Shown one piece after another: positions 34,031 to 42,535 of a DNA stretch of 64,000 nucleotides. Source of the stretch: Sediminibacterium roseum (GTDB taxonomy: Bacteria; Bacteroidota; Bacteroidia; Chitinophagales; Chitinophagaceae). Each line of letters starts with the position of its first letter. The first letter of the stretch is position 1. The translations under genes and the position numbers were made by a program. The notes beneath the pieces are model-generated. The model searched no databases. It was not told the DNA's origin and saw only the letters and a program-made list of their open reading frames with translations. Location: assembly GCF_009939005.1 (NCBI RefSeq), contig NZ_JAACJS010000015.1, positions 312,325 to 376,324 on the forward strand. The letters are read 5' to 3'.

Positions 34031-34522
34031 TTATTGCCTTGTAGCCGTGATCTGGCCGCGGATCTCACCCGTTACGTTTGCCGATGTGGTGAGGATAAAA
34101 TAGGCATTACCCGCCAACAGTTGCGCTTCCTGTTCTGCATTCAGGGTTGTGGATGTAGAATAGCTTCCTGAACCGGTAAGGCCCGAGCCGAATGACCATG
34201 TGGTGATGGAAGTACCGATTTGTCCCACAGCACCCGCAAACAATGCACCGTTGATCGGAGCGCCGCTCAGATTGCTCCAGGTGGTAGTATAGGTTGCCAC
34301 TTTTGTTTCAGAATTGTACGTACCGGTGAGCGTACCCTGCCCGTTGCCGTTGCTGCTCGCAGGAACCGTTTGCGAACCAGATGCGGTACTGTTCAAAGAG
34401 AAAGTAACGGAAGCACCTATGCCTGCATCTTCTTTTGTGCAGCTGGTAAAAAACATTGCAGTAGCAACAGCGATCGTTGCAAGGAAACTCTTTTTCGTAA
34501 AGACGTTCATTAGATTTTTCAT
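34031..34522 (-). CDS. CHRD-domain lipoprotein
   Basis: A 163-residue secreted lipoprotein: basic N-terminus, hydrophobic segment LATIAVATAMFF, and lipobox FTSC with Cys28. The rest is one CHRD (chordin-like) domain, an immunoglobulin-like beta fold rich in Ser, Thr and Gly (for example NGNGQGTLTGTYNSETKVAT, LSGAPINGALFAG, GEIRGQITATR). Its role in bacteria is unknown, but such proteins are usually surface exposed. A start at the internal ATG (MNVFTKK) would still retain the signal. It lies alone between MFS and subtilase genes. Confidence 0.85.
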   Translation of the reverse strand: MKNLMNVFTKKSFLATIAVATAMFFTSCTKEDAGIGASVTFSLNSTASGSQTVPASSNGNGQGTLTGTYNSETKVATYTTTWSNLSGAPINGALFAGAVGQIGTSITTWSFGSGLTGSGSYSTSTTLNAEQEAQLLAGNAYFILTTSANVTGEIRGQITATRQ

Positions 34523-34836
34523 AAAGGATTTTTTTAGGTTTACTGAATCTTACCCGCTCGCACAGGTTCTAACCACAATCCTAAAAAGTATGTGCCAAGG
34601 GGCGGCATTTACAACCACGGATTATTTTTTTAAGAATTCGTTAACGGGGATGTTCGTTGCCAGGTGCCGGGCTTATAGAAATGAGCATAAATCGTGTAAT
34701 GCAGCATTCCATCAGTCAATCATATGAAAATCAATAACTTACAACAGCTCCTAAGATTTTCATAAAACTCTTTTCCCACGATTAAATAATCATTATCATT
34801 ACGGAAATTTGTAAGCATAGAAAATACATTTACACA
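34523..34836. other. Intergenic region between divergent CHRD and subtilase genes
   Basis: This 314-base AT-rich gap is the longest gene-free stretch in the window. It must hold both promoters. I see a perfect 10-base inverted repeat, TATGAAAATC at 34723-34732 and GATTTTCATA at 34755-34764, which could be an operator. No exact TAnnTTTG box stands at a convincing distance, and no ORF longer than a few dozen codons is convincing. Confidence 0.5.
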
Positions 34837-36570
34837 ATGATGCATCGTGGGATTGTTTTAGCCATAGTGGCCCTGCCACTTTTTTTCAGTGAGGGTAATG
34901 CACAGAACGAATCTACCAATGGGTGGCATTTACGCGATTATTCGCAGGATTCCTATTACGGTATCAGCATCAACAAAGCCTATACTTTTCTCAAGGAAAA
35001 ACACAAAGCGGGCAAACCCGTGATCGTTGCCGTGCTCGATTCGGGTGTTGATACCACGCACGAAGACCTCAGACCCGTATTATGGCGCAACCCGAAAGAG
35101 ATTCCCGGAAACGGCATCGACGATGATGGCAACGGTTATATTGACGATGTATACGGATGGAATTTTCTCGGCGGAAAAGATGGCCGCGATGTGAGCCGCG
35201 CACCCGATGAAAAAACAAGGATCTACAACCGCCTTAAATTAAAGTTTGCAGGAAAACAGATCGATACCCCTTCACTCCCCGCTCCTGAAAAGGATCAATA
35301 CACCCTCTGGCAAAAGGTTTGCGCAGAGATCGGCTCCAAAGACCCGATGGATGAGCGCGTAGAGCTCCTGTATGCTGAGGTTACGGCCAAAGCGTTGAAA
35401 CGCCACAACCTCGTATTGTGCAGGGAAATGGGTGTTGAAGAATATACAGTGAACAAGCTGGAACAGTTCGTTCCGCAAACCAGGCAGGGGCGCGAGGCCA
35501 AGCTGGGTTATCTTAAGTTCATGAAATTCATGAAAGTGGATGGCGAAGAAAAGAACGTGACCATCATTTCAGAAATTGAAGAAGAAGTGGAAGGACAAAA
35601 AGCCGCCATCGAAGCAAGGGAAAATCCGTTTGATCCGCGGGCGGAGATCATACACGACGATTACTACAATCTTGCAGACAGGTTCTACGGCAACAGCGAT
35701 GTGATGGGGCCGGCCAATAGTTCCAAACACGGAACGCATGTATCCGGATTGATCGGCGCCGTGCGCAACAATGGCATTGGCGTGGATGGTGTCGCCGATA
35801 ATGTAAAGATCATGATGCTGCGCGTGGTACCGGATGGAGATGAATACGACAAGGATGTAGCGCTTGCGATCCGCTACGCGGTAGACAATGGCGCGAAAGT
35901 GATCAACATGAGTTTCGGTAAATATTTCTCACCCGAAAAAAGATGGGTAGACAGCGCCGTTAAATACGCCGAGCTTCACGATGTGCTCATCGTTCATGCA
36001 TCGGGCAATGAAAGTACGGATGTGGATGTGAAGGAAAACTATCCCAACTGTTTTTTAAAACAATGGCGCACCAATGCCACCAATTTTATCAATGTTGGCG
36101 CAAGCGGTGACCCTAAAATATCCGGCAGCATCACTGCCGAGTTCAGTAACTATGGGAAAGAGAAAGTAGACGTGTTTGCGCCGGGCGTACGCATCTATTC
36201 AACGTTCCCGGGCGGCAACCATTATGGCAACCTACAGGGAACCAGTATGGCAGCGCCGATCGTAACAGGCGTTGCGGCCCTGTTGCGCTCTTACTATCCC
36301 GACCTTACCGCGGTACAGGTGAAAAAGATCCTGGAAGAATCTACCATCAAACCCGATGCAACGGTGATCAGCATCAAACCGGGATCAAAATCTGAAGAGT
36401 TTCCATTCAGCCTGTTGAGTAAAACAGGTGGTATCATCAACGCATACCAGGCAGTGGTAGATGCGGATGCGGCAAGGTTCGCGAGCACGGTTACCGAGCC
36501 ACCCGCGAAACCAACACCACCCGCAGCAAATACCGCTACGCAAAAAACAACAACCAAAACAAAAAAATAA
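34837..36570 (+). CDS. Secreted subtilisin-like serine peptidase (S8)
   Basis: A 577-residue exported protease. After a signal peptide ending near NAQ, the catalytic triad is Asp68 (VAVLDSGVDTTHED), His298 (SSKHGTHVSG) and Ser470 (LQGTSMAAPIV). Between Asp and His is an insert of about 200 residues, with a calcium-site-like NGIDDDGNGYIDD followed by helical, charged sequence. The C-terminal 30 residues are Pro/Thr/Lys rich, a likely linker, with no sorting domain. The stop codon overlaps the start of a DinB gene (TAATG), an unexpected coupling for a secreted enzyme. Confidence 0.93.
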   Translation: MMHRGIVLAIVALPLFFSEGNAQNESTNGWHLRDYSQDSYYGISINKAYTFLKEKHKAGKPVIVAVLDSGVDTTHEDLRPVLWRNPKEIPGNGIDDDGNGYIDDVYGWNFLGGKDGRDVSRAPDEKTRIYNRLKLKFAGKQIDTPSLPAPEKDQYTLWQKVCAEIGSKDPMDERVELLYAEVTAKALKRHNLVLCREMGVEEYTVNKLEQFVPQTRQGREAKLGYLKFMKFMKVDGEEKNVTIISEIEEEVEGQKAAIEARENPFDPRAEIIHDDYYNLADRFYGNSDVMGPANSSKHGTHVSGLIGAVRNNGIGVDGVADNVKIMMLRVVPDGDEYDKDVALAIRYAVDNGAKVINMSFGKYFSPEKRWVDSAVKYAELHDVLIVHASGNESTDVDVKENYPNCFLKQWRTNATNFINVGASGDPKISGSITAEFSNYGKEKVDVFAPGVRIYSTFPGGNHYGNLQGTSMAAPIVTGVAALLRSYYPDLTAVQVKKILEESTIKPDATVISIKPGSKSEEFPFSLLSKTGGIINAYQAVVDADAARFASTVTEPPAKPTPPAANTATQKTTTKTKK

Positions 36571-37082
36571 TGGCAAGACCGGCCGAAACAGATTTCCCTG
36601 CTTACTTCGCGGGTTATATTTCCAAAGTAAATACCGAAACCATTTCCGAAGCGATCAACAAGTATTCAGTTGCGCTCAATCAGTTCTATACTTCCCTGCC
36701 CGAAGCAAAAGCAGACCATGCCTATGCTCCCGGCAAATGGACCATCAAAGAAGTACTCCAGCATCTGATCGATGCGGAACGTGTTTTTTCTTACCGCTTA
36801 ATGTGCATCGCACGAAAAGAAAAAACATCCCTGCCCTCGTTCGACGAAAACGCCTATGCCGAATTTTCACAGGCAGACAAAAGATCTCTTTCAGACCTCA
36901 AAGAAGAATTTACCGCGGTAAGAAAATCAACGGACCTGTTGCTGAATTCGCTGAGCGATGAGCAATTCGATGAAGTGGGCACCTCAAACAACAGCAAGGT
37001 AACTGCCAAAGCTATTGCCTATGTGGTATTTGGACACCTGCTGCACCACAAGGAGATCCTCGAAGAAAGATATCTGGGTTAG
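36570..37082 (+). CDS. DinB-family protein coupled to the subtilase gene
   Basis: A 170-residue DinB-like four-helix protein: HAYAPGKWTIKEVLQHLIDA near 50 contains the first His, and VVFGHLLHHKEILEERYL at the end the other two. No signal peptide, so cytoplasmic. Its ATG shares a base with the stop codon of the secreted subtilase gene, so translation is coupled. It is distinct from the DinB gene at 30608; the two share only the fold signature. Confidence 0.88.
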   Translation: MARPAETDFPAYFAGYISKVNTETISEAINKYSVALNQFYTSLPEAKADHAYAPGKWTIKEVLQHLIDAERVFSYRLMCIARKEKTSLPSFDENAYAEFSQADKRSLSDLKEEFTAVRKSTDLLLNSLSDEQFDEVGTSNNSKVTAKAIAYVVFGHLLHHKEILEERYLG

Positions 37083-37107
37083 TTGCGGGTAAGTTGGTAA
37101 ACCCTGC

Positions 37108-37920
37108 TCACGGGTATCTCACAAAATCGCACCATTCTTCGTCACAGACCAGTTTACTATACACAGGGTGTTTAAATACCTCTGCGTAATCCATTGCCTT
37201 GCCATCAACCCAGATGGTTTTGTATACAAGGCGGATACCGTGACTGTAATCCACCCACCAGTTGATATGCCCGGTGTACAAGGGCTGTATGGGTTTTCCA
37301 TCAAGTTTGTGCCAACCATAAATGGCTTCGCGATCGGGCCTGGTGTCGCGGGAAACTTTGCCCGAGAGAACAACGTCTTTCTTGATACCGGCGATCAATC
37401 CCTTCCTTCCTTTTCTTTGCCCTTCGATGATGAGATGATGCTGCCACATGGTAACCGAGCTGTCGCGGAACGCATACATGGGAACAGGTGCGAGTTTTAC
37501 TTTCGCCTGCGCGTAAATATCGTTTACCATTTTACGGGTGGGAAGAAAACAGGAAAACCTGTCGGCGATCACCTGGGCGGCCATGGGTGTGAGCGGAATG
37601 CGCGCCCAATCTTCGTCCGTGCCCAGGGCAAGGTAATCGGGCGCAACAAAATAATGCGCGCGGATCGTTTTGCCCGTGGCGCTGTCGGTCATCTCTGTAT
37701 TAACCCTGACGAATTTCCGTAAGAAAGAAGGAATGTTGCCTCCCATGATCTCGATCTTCGCCAGCGAATCGCGCTCGCGCCATTTGGAAGCCGCCACCTG
37801 TTCGTAAAAATGCGTGGCCCCTGTGGCTGCATCGCTGCTCCGCACCGGCCAATCCATCCTGCGCGTGCCCGAGCAGGAAAAAAGAAAGAAGGCGGGTATA
37901 AGTAAAGCAAAAAATTTCAT
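37108..37920 (-). CDS. Conserved lipoprotein of unknown function
   Basis: A 270-residue protein with a lipoprotein signal (MKFFALLIPAFFLFSCSGT, Cys16). I do not recognise a named domain. The mature part is rich in Trp, Tyr and His (YGWHKLDGKPIQPLYTGHIN, WWVDYSHGIRLVYKTI), suggesting a beta-rich, possibly ligand-binding fold. It is convergent with the DinB gene and lies 70 bases upstream of a DUF1080 gene on the same strand, so the two may share a transcript. Real gene, function unknown. Confidence 0.78.
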   Translation of the reverse strand: MKFFALLIPAFFLFSCSGTRRMDWPVRSSDAATGATHFYEQVAASKWRERDSLAKIEIMGGNIPSFLRKFVRVNTEMTDSATGKTIRAHYFVAPDYLALGTDEDWARIPLTPMAAQVIADRFSCFLPTRKMVNDIYAQAKVKLAPVPMYAFRDSSVTMWQHHLIIEGQRKGRKGLIAGIKKDVVLSGKVSRDTRPDREAIYGWHKLDGKPIQPLYTGHINWWVDYSHGIRLVYKTIWVDGKAMDYAEVFKHPVYSKLVCDEEWCDFVRYP

Positions 37921-37993
37921 GGGTGTTTGGTCTTACGGCTGATGAGTCGTGCGCAAGGCTACTTCTATTTAAAGGTATGTGTCAGATCGTTGT

Positions 37994-38689
37994 TTAAGGT
38001 TCTTTAACCACCATGTTCCTGATCCAGACTTCTCCGCCATGGTCCTGTATCGCAAAATGCCCGCGTTCAGACATACCATAACCCGGTGTATCTTTCCATT
38101 TACCAGCGGCTTTCTGTTCTTTCCATTTTTCACTCCAGAGATCGTAGGCAACCACTTTTTTCCCGTTGAGCCAATGCTCAATATGTCCCTTGCTCTTTTT
38201 GATCACTGTGTGGTTCCACTCACCTGCAGGTTTTGTTGCATCTACCATGGGCGGCTCCATCGCGTAGTTGGCGCCGGTTTTCTGCCATTCTTCAAGCTTG
38301 GCAGGATAACCTTTATCGTCGATGAGCTGGTACTCCGGACCGCTGTGGTAAGATGCGGCGAATTCTTCCGTTACCATATACAAAAAACCGCTGTTTGCGC
38401 CGGGCGCGATCTTCCAGTCGAACGCAACCTCAAAATCGCCAAACTGTTTTTCTGTGATCAGATCTGCATGCAACGTTTTCGGGTCTTTGTTGCCTTTGTT
38501 GTACAGCGTTCCATCTTTCACCAGCCACGAATCGGCGGGCTTACCCTGGTACGTTTTCCATCCTTTGAGTGAAACTCCATTGAACAGGGGCTTCCACCCT
38601 TTCGCGAGTTTTTGTGCATCTGAGAACAGGAACGAAATACATCCTGCAAAAACCAAAACAAGAATACGGCGGGCCAATCGGTTCTTCAT
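37994..38689 (-). CDS. DUF1080 (3-keto-disaccharide hydrolase-like) secreted protein
   Basis: A 231-residue exported protein: signal sequence MKNRLARRILVLVFAGCISF, then the DUF1080 laminin-G/concanavalin-like jelly roll with the typical opening WKPLFNGVSLKGWKTYQGKP and core FGDFEVAFDWKIAPGANSGF, followed by EYQLIDDKGYP and EWNHTVIKKSKGHIEHWLNG. Members bind or cleave glycans; several have been shown to act on 3-keto sugars, but many are untested. It probably acts in the periplasm or at the surface. It lies upstream of the lipoprotein gene on the same strand. Confidence 0.92.
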   Translation of the reverse strand: MKNRLARRILVLVFAGCISFLFSDAQKLAKGWKPLFNGVSLKGWKTYQGKPADSWLVKDGTLYNKGNKDPKTLHADLITEKQFGDFEVAFDWKIAPGANSGFLYMVTEEFAASYHSGPEYQLIDDKGYPAKLEEWQKTGANYAMEPPMVDATKPAGEWNHTVIKKSKGHIEHWLNGKKVVAYDLWSEKWKEQKAAGKWKDTPGYGMSERGHFAIQDHGGEVWIRNMVVKEP

Positions 38690-38762
38690 AAAAAGCGTTT
38701 ATAGCCGGAAGTTAGAAATAATTAGGCAGTATTGAATGCTTTTACTGATAACTTAGCGGCTC

Positions 38763-39269
38763 ATGAAAAGGATCGGCCTCATTTCGGATACACACAATTT
38801 TCTCGACGAAGCGGTATTCCGTCATTTTGAAAATTGCGATGAGATCTGGCATGCCGGCGACTTGGGAACCGCAAAGATCGCCGATGCTTTGAGCGCCTTC
38901 AGGCCGCTGCGTGGCGTATACGGCAACATCGACGGAAACGACATACGCAGTGCCTTCCCCGAATCGCTTGCCTGGCAATGCGAGGGCGTGAAAGTATTGA
39001 TGCTTCATATTGGCGGCTACCCGCCGAAGTACAACCCGGCGGCACGGTTGCTGTTGCAGCAACACAAACCGCAGCTTTTCATCAGCGGGCACTCGCATAT
39101 CCTTAAGGTGGTGTACGATGATAAGATCAACTGTCTTCACATGAACCCCGGCGCAGCAGGCAACCATGGCTGGCACAAGGTTAGAACGCTGATCCGTTTT
39201 GTGGTAGATGGCAGCAATATGACGAACTGCGAAATTGTGGAGTTGGGATCCCGCTCATCGATGGGTTAA
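38763..39269 (+). CDS. Metallophosphoesterase (YfcE/MJ0936 type)
   Basis: A 168-residue calcineurin-like phosphodiesterase. All metal motifs are present: LISDTHNFLD (D-x-H), IWHAGDLG (GD), VYGNIDGND (GN[HD]-like), LMLHIGGYP, and FISGHSHILK (GHxH). Members hydrolyse phosphodiester bonds, often with Mn, in small nucleotides. The length is typical. It ends with a 4-base overlap of the convergent membrane-protein gene at 39266. Natural substrate unknown. Confidence 0.92.
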   Translation: MKRIGLISDTHNFLDEAVFRHFENCDEIWHAGDLGTAKIADALSAFRPLRGVYGNIDGNDIRSAFPESLAWQCEGVKVLMLHIGGYPPKYNPAARLLLQQHKPQLFISGHSHILKVVYDDKINCLHMNPGAAGNHGWHKVRTLIRFVVDGSNMTNCEIVELGSRSSMG

Positions 39270-39757
39270 TGCGAAGCGCTTTTGAGCCGGGCCTTCTTAT
39301 CAAAATAATTTCCAACAATAAAAGTGATGGGAATGCCGATCATCAGAACAAGGATCAGCATTGCGATCAACGCGTGCTGCAGGTTGAACGGCCCGCGCTT
39401 CACAAGGCTCAGGGGCACGATAACGAGGTTGGTAACAACCCATACAAGCAAGGCATAAACCACGGCCGTGATCCATTTGTTGAAACGCATCAAACTTACA
39501 CGCGGGTACAACCCATAAAACACAAGCACACAGCCCAGCACGATGATGTAATGAAACAGCAGGCCAATGGCCATCATGCCCGCACCGCCTTTCATCGCAT
39601 CGGCGCCAAACACGCCGCTTGCGATGTATTTTAAAACAACCGGCGCAGGGTTCATGTGCCGCACAAGGTAAAAATGCGTGAACGCACCGAGTATATCGAG
39701 GGTGCCCGCAACAAGCACTGCAGTAAGGATCGGGTTGGTTGGCCTGGTTTGAGACAT
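39266..39757 (-). CDS. Four-helix membrane protein
   Basis: A 163-residue protein with four membrane segments: ILTAVLVAGTLDILGAFTHF at the start, MAIGLLFHYIIVLGCVLVFY around 60-80, AVVYALLVWVVTNLVIVPLS, and ALIAMLILVLMIGIPITFIV at the end. I do not recognise a named family. It is convergent with the phosphodiesterase and lies about 95 bases before the stop of the next same-strand gene upstream. Transport or a scaffold role cannot be distinguished. Confidence 0.72.
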   Translation of the reverse strand: MSQTRPTNPILTAVLVAGTLDILGAFTHFYLVRHMNPAPVVLKYIASGVFGADAMKGGAGMMAIGLLFHYIIVLGCVLVFYGLYPRVSLMRFNKWITAVVYALLVWVVTNLVIVPLSLVKRGPFNLQHALIAMLILVLMIGIPITFIVGNYFDKKARLKSASH

Positions 39758-39852
39758 GCGATTTTTTTTAAAAGGTTAGCCGCGGGCCGCAGCCCATATT
39801 TTTTGTTGTATAGGAATAAACCGCGAAAAATCACCCGAAGCCAAAAACCTGC

Positions 39853-40560
39853 TCACCACATCCGCTCACTGATCCTTTGCTGAAACAACCCGCGGTAACT
39901 GTTGCTCACAGGAAGTCGCTGCTCGTTGATTTGAACCATGTTCGAGCCGATGTTCCTGATGTGCTGCAGGTTTACGATATACGAGTTGTGTATGCGCACA
40001 AACTGCGGCGGCAATACTTCGGCCACGTCTTTCATTCGCTTGTACACGAGGATCTTTTCTTTGGGTGTATGTATCGCTATGTATTCCTTCAATGCTTCGA
40101 GATAGAAAACCGAGGCATACTCGATCCTGTGCACCTGCTTACCGCTTTTCACAAACAGGAACCCAGGCATGGCGCTGGTTTCTGATTCCTCGGGTTCGGC
40201 CTGCATGAACGACTGCAGCTTGTTAACCGCCTGCATAAAACGTTTGAAGGTGATGGGCTTCAATAAGTAATCCACTACATGGTATTCAAAACTATCCAGC
40301 GCGTATTCTGAATAAGCGGTAGTGAAAATAATTTTCTGGTCCTTGGGGATCATCGCAGCCATCTCGATACCGGTAAGCGATGGCATATTGATGTCGAGAA
40401 AAATAACATCCACCGTATTGTTTTGCAGGAAAGAAACCGCGGCCATCGCATCGTAGCATTTGCCGGATAAGTGGAGAAAAGGAATTTTACCGGTGTAATC
40501 CTCAAGCAGCTTCATTGCGTTCGGCTCGTCTTCCACGATCATGCAGGTAATATTTTTCAT
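39853..40560 (-). CDS. LytTR-family response regulator (second pair)
   Basis: A 235-residue regulator: receiver domain with MIVEDEPNAMKLLED, phosphoacceptor Asp56 in IFLDINMPSL and switch Lys in YLLKPITFKRF, then a linker and a LytTR DNA-binding domain (FLFVKSGKQVHRIEYASV through FVRIHNSYIVNLQHIRNI). Its start overlaps the kinase stop by four bases (ATGA), so both are made together. It is organised like the plus-strand pair at 27-29 kb but the sequences differ, so it is an independent system. Targets unknown. Confidence 0.93.
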   Translation of the reverse strand: MKNITCMIVEDEPNAMKLLEDYTGKIPFLHLSGKCYDAMAAVSFLQNNTVDVIFLDINMPSLTGIEMAAMIPKDQKIIFTTAYSEYALDSFEYHVVDYLLKPITFKRFMQAVNKLQSFMQAEPEESETSAMPGFLFVKSGKQVHRIEYASVFYLEALKEYIAIHTPKEKILVYKRMKDVAEVLPPQFVRIHNSYIVNLQHIRNIGSNMVQINEQRLPVSNSYRGLFQQRISERMW

Positions 40561-41573
40561 AGCGGGATGTTTAATTGTGCATGAAAAACAGGGCCCTCGG
40601 TATCGGTCTGCAGGGAATAATCCTTATCAAATAAAAGCTTGAGCCGGCTGTTCAGGTTGCGCAAGCCGGTGCCGTTTTGGTTTACTGGAGATGCTGACGG
40701 AACCACCGGGTTCTCGACAACAACAATGAGCCGTTCGTTTTGAACCGATAGTTGCATGGAGATAAAATTATCGCTGCGCAATTTATCTACCCCGTGTTTG
40801 AACACGTTTTCCACGAGCGGTATGAGCAGCATGGGGGGCACCAGCACACCATCGGGGATCTCCTCGCGGATGGAAACCTGCAACGGGTAACGCATCCGCA
40901 TTTTTTCAAGTTCGATGTAGCTTTTGATGAAACTCAATTCTGCGGAAAGGCTGATGCGGTCCTTCGGCGCCTCATCCACAAAATAACGCATGATCTGCGA
41001 GAGTTGTTCCAGCAACAGCGCCGTAGCGGGCGACTCGCGCTGGGCAACAAAGTAAATATTGTTGAGCGTGTTGAATAAAAAATGAGGCTGCACCTGGGCC
41101 TTCAGTAAGTTCAGTTCCGTTTCCGTATGGCGCTTTTGCAATTGCTCCTGCTTTTGCTTGAGGCGGAAGAAGTTGATCGCAATATTGAACAAAACACTGC
41201 TGATGTAAACAAGGATGACCGTGATGAGCGACGACGTTACCAGCGACCACCGGAAAGGTGTTGGCTTCTCTGCAAAGTAAGTATTGTAGATATAGAAGTT
41301 GATGTAGAACCTGAGAAATGCAACAACAGGAATAAGTATCGCCACCAGTAAGATGTACACAACTTTATGCCCTTTATCGTACAACGCAGGCAACAGGAAA
41401 GAACCGTTGCCATAAATGATCAGCAGGTAAATCGAAATGCTGATGGAAGAGTACAACATCGATTGCAGCAGGGGATCGTAGGGCAGCAGCGACAATACAT
41501 GTATCGCAAACAATACGATCCAGATGATCCACTGGATGAATGCAAGTGATAACGGTTTTCTCCTCATCGCCAT
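40557..41573 (-). CDS. LytS-type sensor histidine kinase (second pair)
   Basis: A 338-residue kinase with four membrane segments (about 12-30, 42-60, 70-92 and 112-132), a short coiled linker (QKQEQLQKRHTETELNLLKA), the phosphoacceptor motif QVQPHFLFNTLNNI (His164), the N-box LLIPLVENVFKHGV and the G-box GTGLRNLNSRL. Start ATG at 41573 or the in-frame one at 41567. A -7 box stands 4 bases upstream. It pairs with the LytTR regulator downstream; unlike the other pair, no small peptide gene precedes it that I can find. Confidence 0.92.
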   Translation of the reverse strand: MAMRRKPLSLAFIQWIIWIVLFAIHVLSLLPYDPLLQSMLYSSISISIYLLIIYGNGSFLLPALYDKGHKVVYILLVAILIPVVAFLRFYINFYIYNTYFAEKPTPFRWSLVTSSLITVILVYISSVLFNIAINFFRLKQKQEQLQKRHTETELNLLKAQVQPHFLFNTLNNIYFVAQRESPATALLLEQLSQIMRYFVDEAPKDRISLSAELSFIKSYIELEKMRMRYPLQVSIREEIPDGVLVPPMLLIPLVENVFKHGVDKLRSDNFISMQLSVQNERLIVVVENPVVPSASPVNQNGTGLRNLNSRLKLLFDKDYSLQTDTEGPVFHAQLNIPL

Positions 41574-41577
41574 AAGC

Positions 41578-41585
41578 CAAAACTA
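41578..41585 (-). promoter_or_regulatory. Putative -7 box abutting the second kinase start codon
   Basis: TAGTTTTG on the minus strand, followed by GCTT and ATG. Exact match to TAnnTTTG with the 4-base geometry. No -33 TTG at the right distance. Confidence 0.4.
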
Positions 41586-41752
41586 ATTTGTAAGCGTTCG
41601 TAAAAATGAATATTTAAACAAAATAGGGTATTCTTTCAATGGATGAAAGCATTTTGCGCAGTATTCAGGGTAATTGAAAAACAAAACCGTTTGGTTGAAT
41701 AGCCAGGGAAACCGGCGCCGGGTTTCGCATTTTTGCAGGCAAACAACACACC

Positions 41753-42535
41753 ATGAAAACACTTCCGCTGATACTGTTTGGATTTCTCTGCAGCTTTACC
41801 ATAAGGGCGCAAAAAAACGATACGCTGGTCATCAAACCTTCCGATGTAAATACCGCGGTACTAAAACCGGGTATGCACCGATGGCTGGTGTATTTTAAAA
41901 TGGGGAAAGACAGCACCCGCAGCCGCTACCAGCTGTGGAGCCGAAAAATAGACCTTACCAGGTACGAAGGGCGGGATGCCATCAGCGTTACGCAGGAATG
42001 GGAGAACAACGATTCGGTGATCCATACGGTGTATACGGTTTGCGACAAAAAAGATTTCTCACCGCTGTACCAGGCTGCATGGTCGAAAGCGCAGGGGAAC
42101 CTGTCGTTCGACTTCCTGAAAAAAGAAATGAAGATCGAAGGAAAATTGTCTGATGCAAGTGATACGGCTACCGCCAACAAAAGAAGACGCATGGCATTTG
42201 AAAAAGCGCTTACAGAATATACGCTCGACTGGCACCTTGACCTGGAAGTATTTCCGATCCTTCCCTACAAAAACAATACAACGTTTGCGATCAATTTTTA
42301 CGATCCCGGTTTCCCGGAACCCAAGCTTGTTTATTACAAAGTAACAGGCAGCGCAACCCTCCCTGGTTACGACGGGCAACAGATCGATTGCTGGACGCTT
42401 GAACACGAAACGAACGACAGGGTGAGGAACCACGAAGTATTCTACATCAGCAAAAAAACAAAAGAAGTGCTTCAGCTTGTGCAGGAGTTTGGCGGGCGGT
42501 TCAGGTACAAAGTAAAAATGCCCTTCAGCAATTAA
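41753..42535 (+). CDS. Secreted DUF3108-like protein
   Basis: A 260-residue exported protein: signal sequence MKTLPLILFGFLCSFTIRAQ, then a beta-rich body including HRWLVYFKMGKDSTRSRYQL and a C-terminal repeat of strands (CWTLEHETNDRVRNHEVFYI, then KKTKEVLQLVQEFGGRFRYK). The order resembles DUF3108 periplasmic proteins, which share a lipoprotein-carrier-like half-barrel; the match is by pattern only. It ends with a 4-base convergent overlap of the first acyltransferase gene. Function unknown. Confidence 0.7.
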   Translation: MKTLPLILFGFLCSFTIRAQKNDTLVIKPSDVNTAVLKPGMHRWLVYFKMGKDSTRSRYQLWSRKIDLTRYEGRDAISVTQEWENNDSVIHTVYTVCDKKDFSPLYQAAWSKAQGNLSFDFLKKEMKIEGKLSDASDTATANKRRRMAFEKALTEYTLDWHLDLEVFPILPYKNNTTFAINFYDPGFPEPKLVYYKVTGSATLPGYDGQQIDCWTLEHETNDRVRNHEVFYISKKTKEVLQLVQEFGGRFRYKVKMPFSN

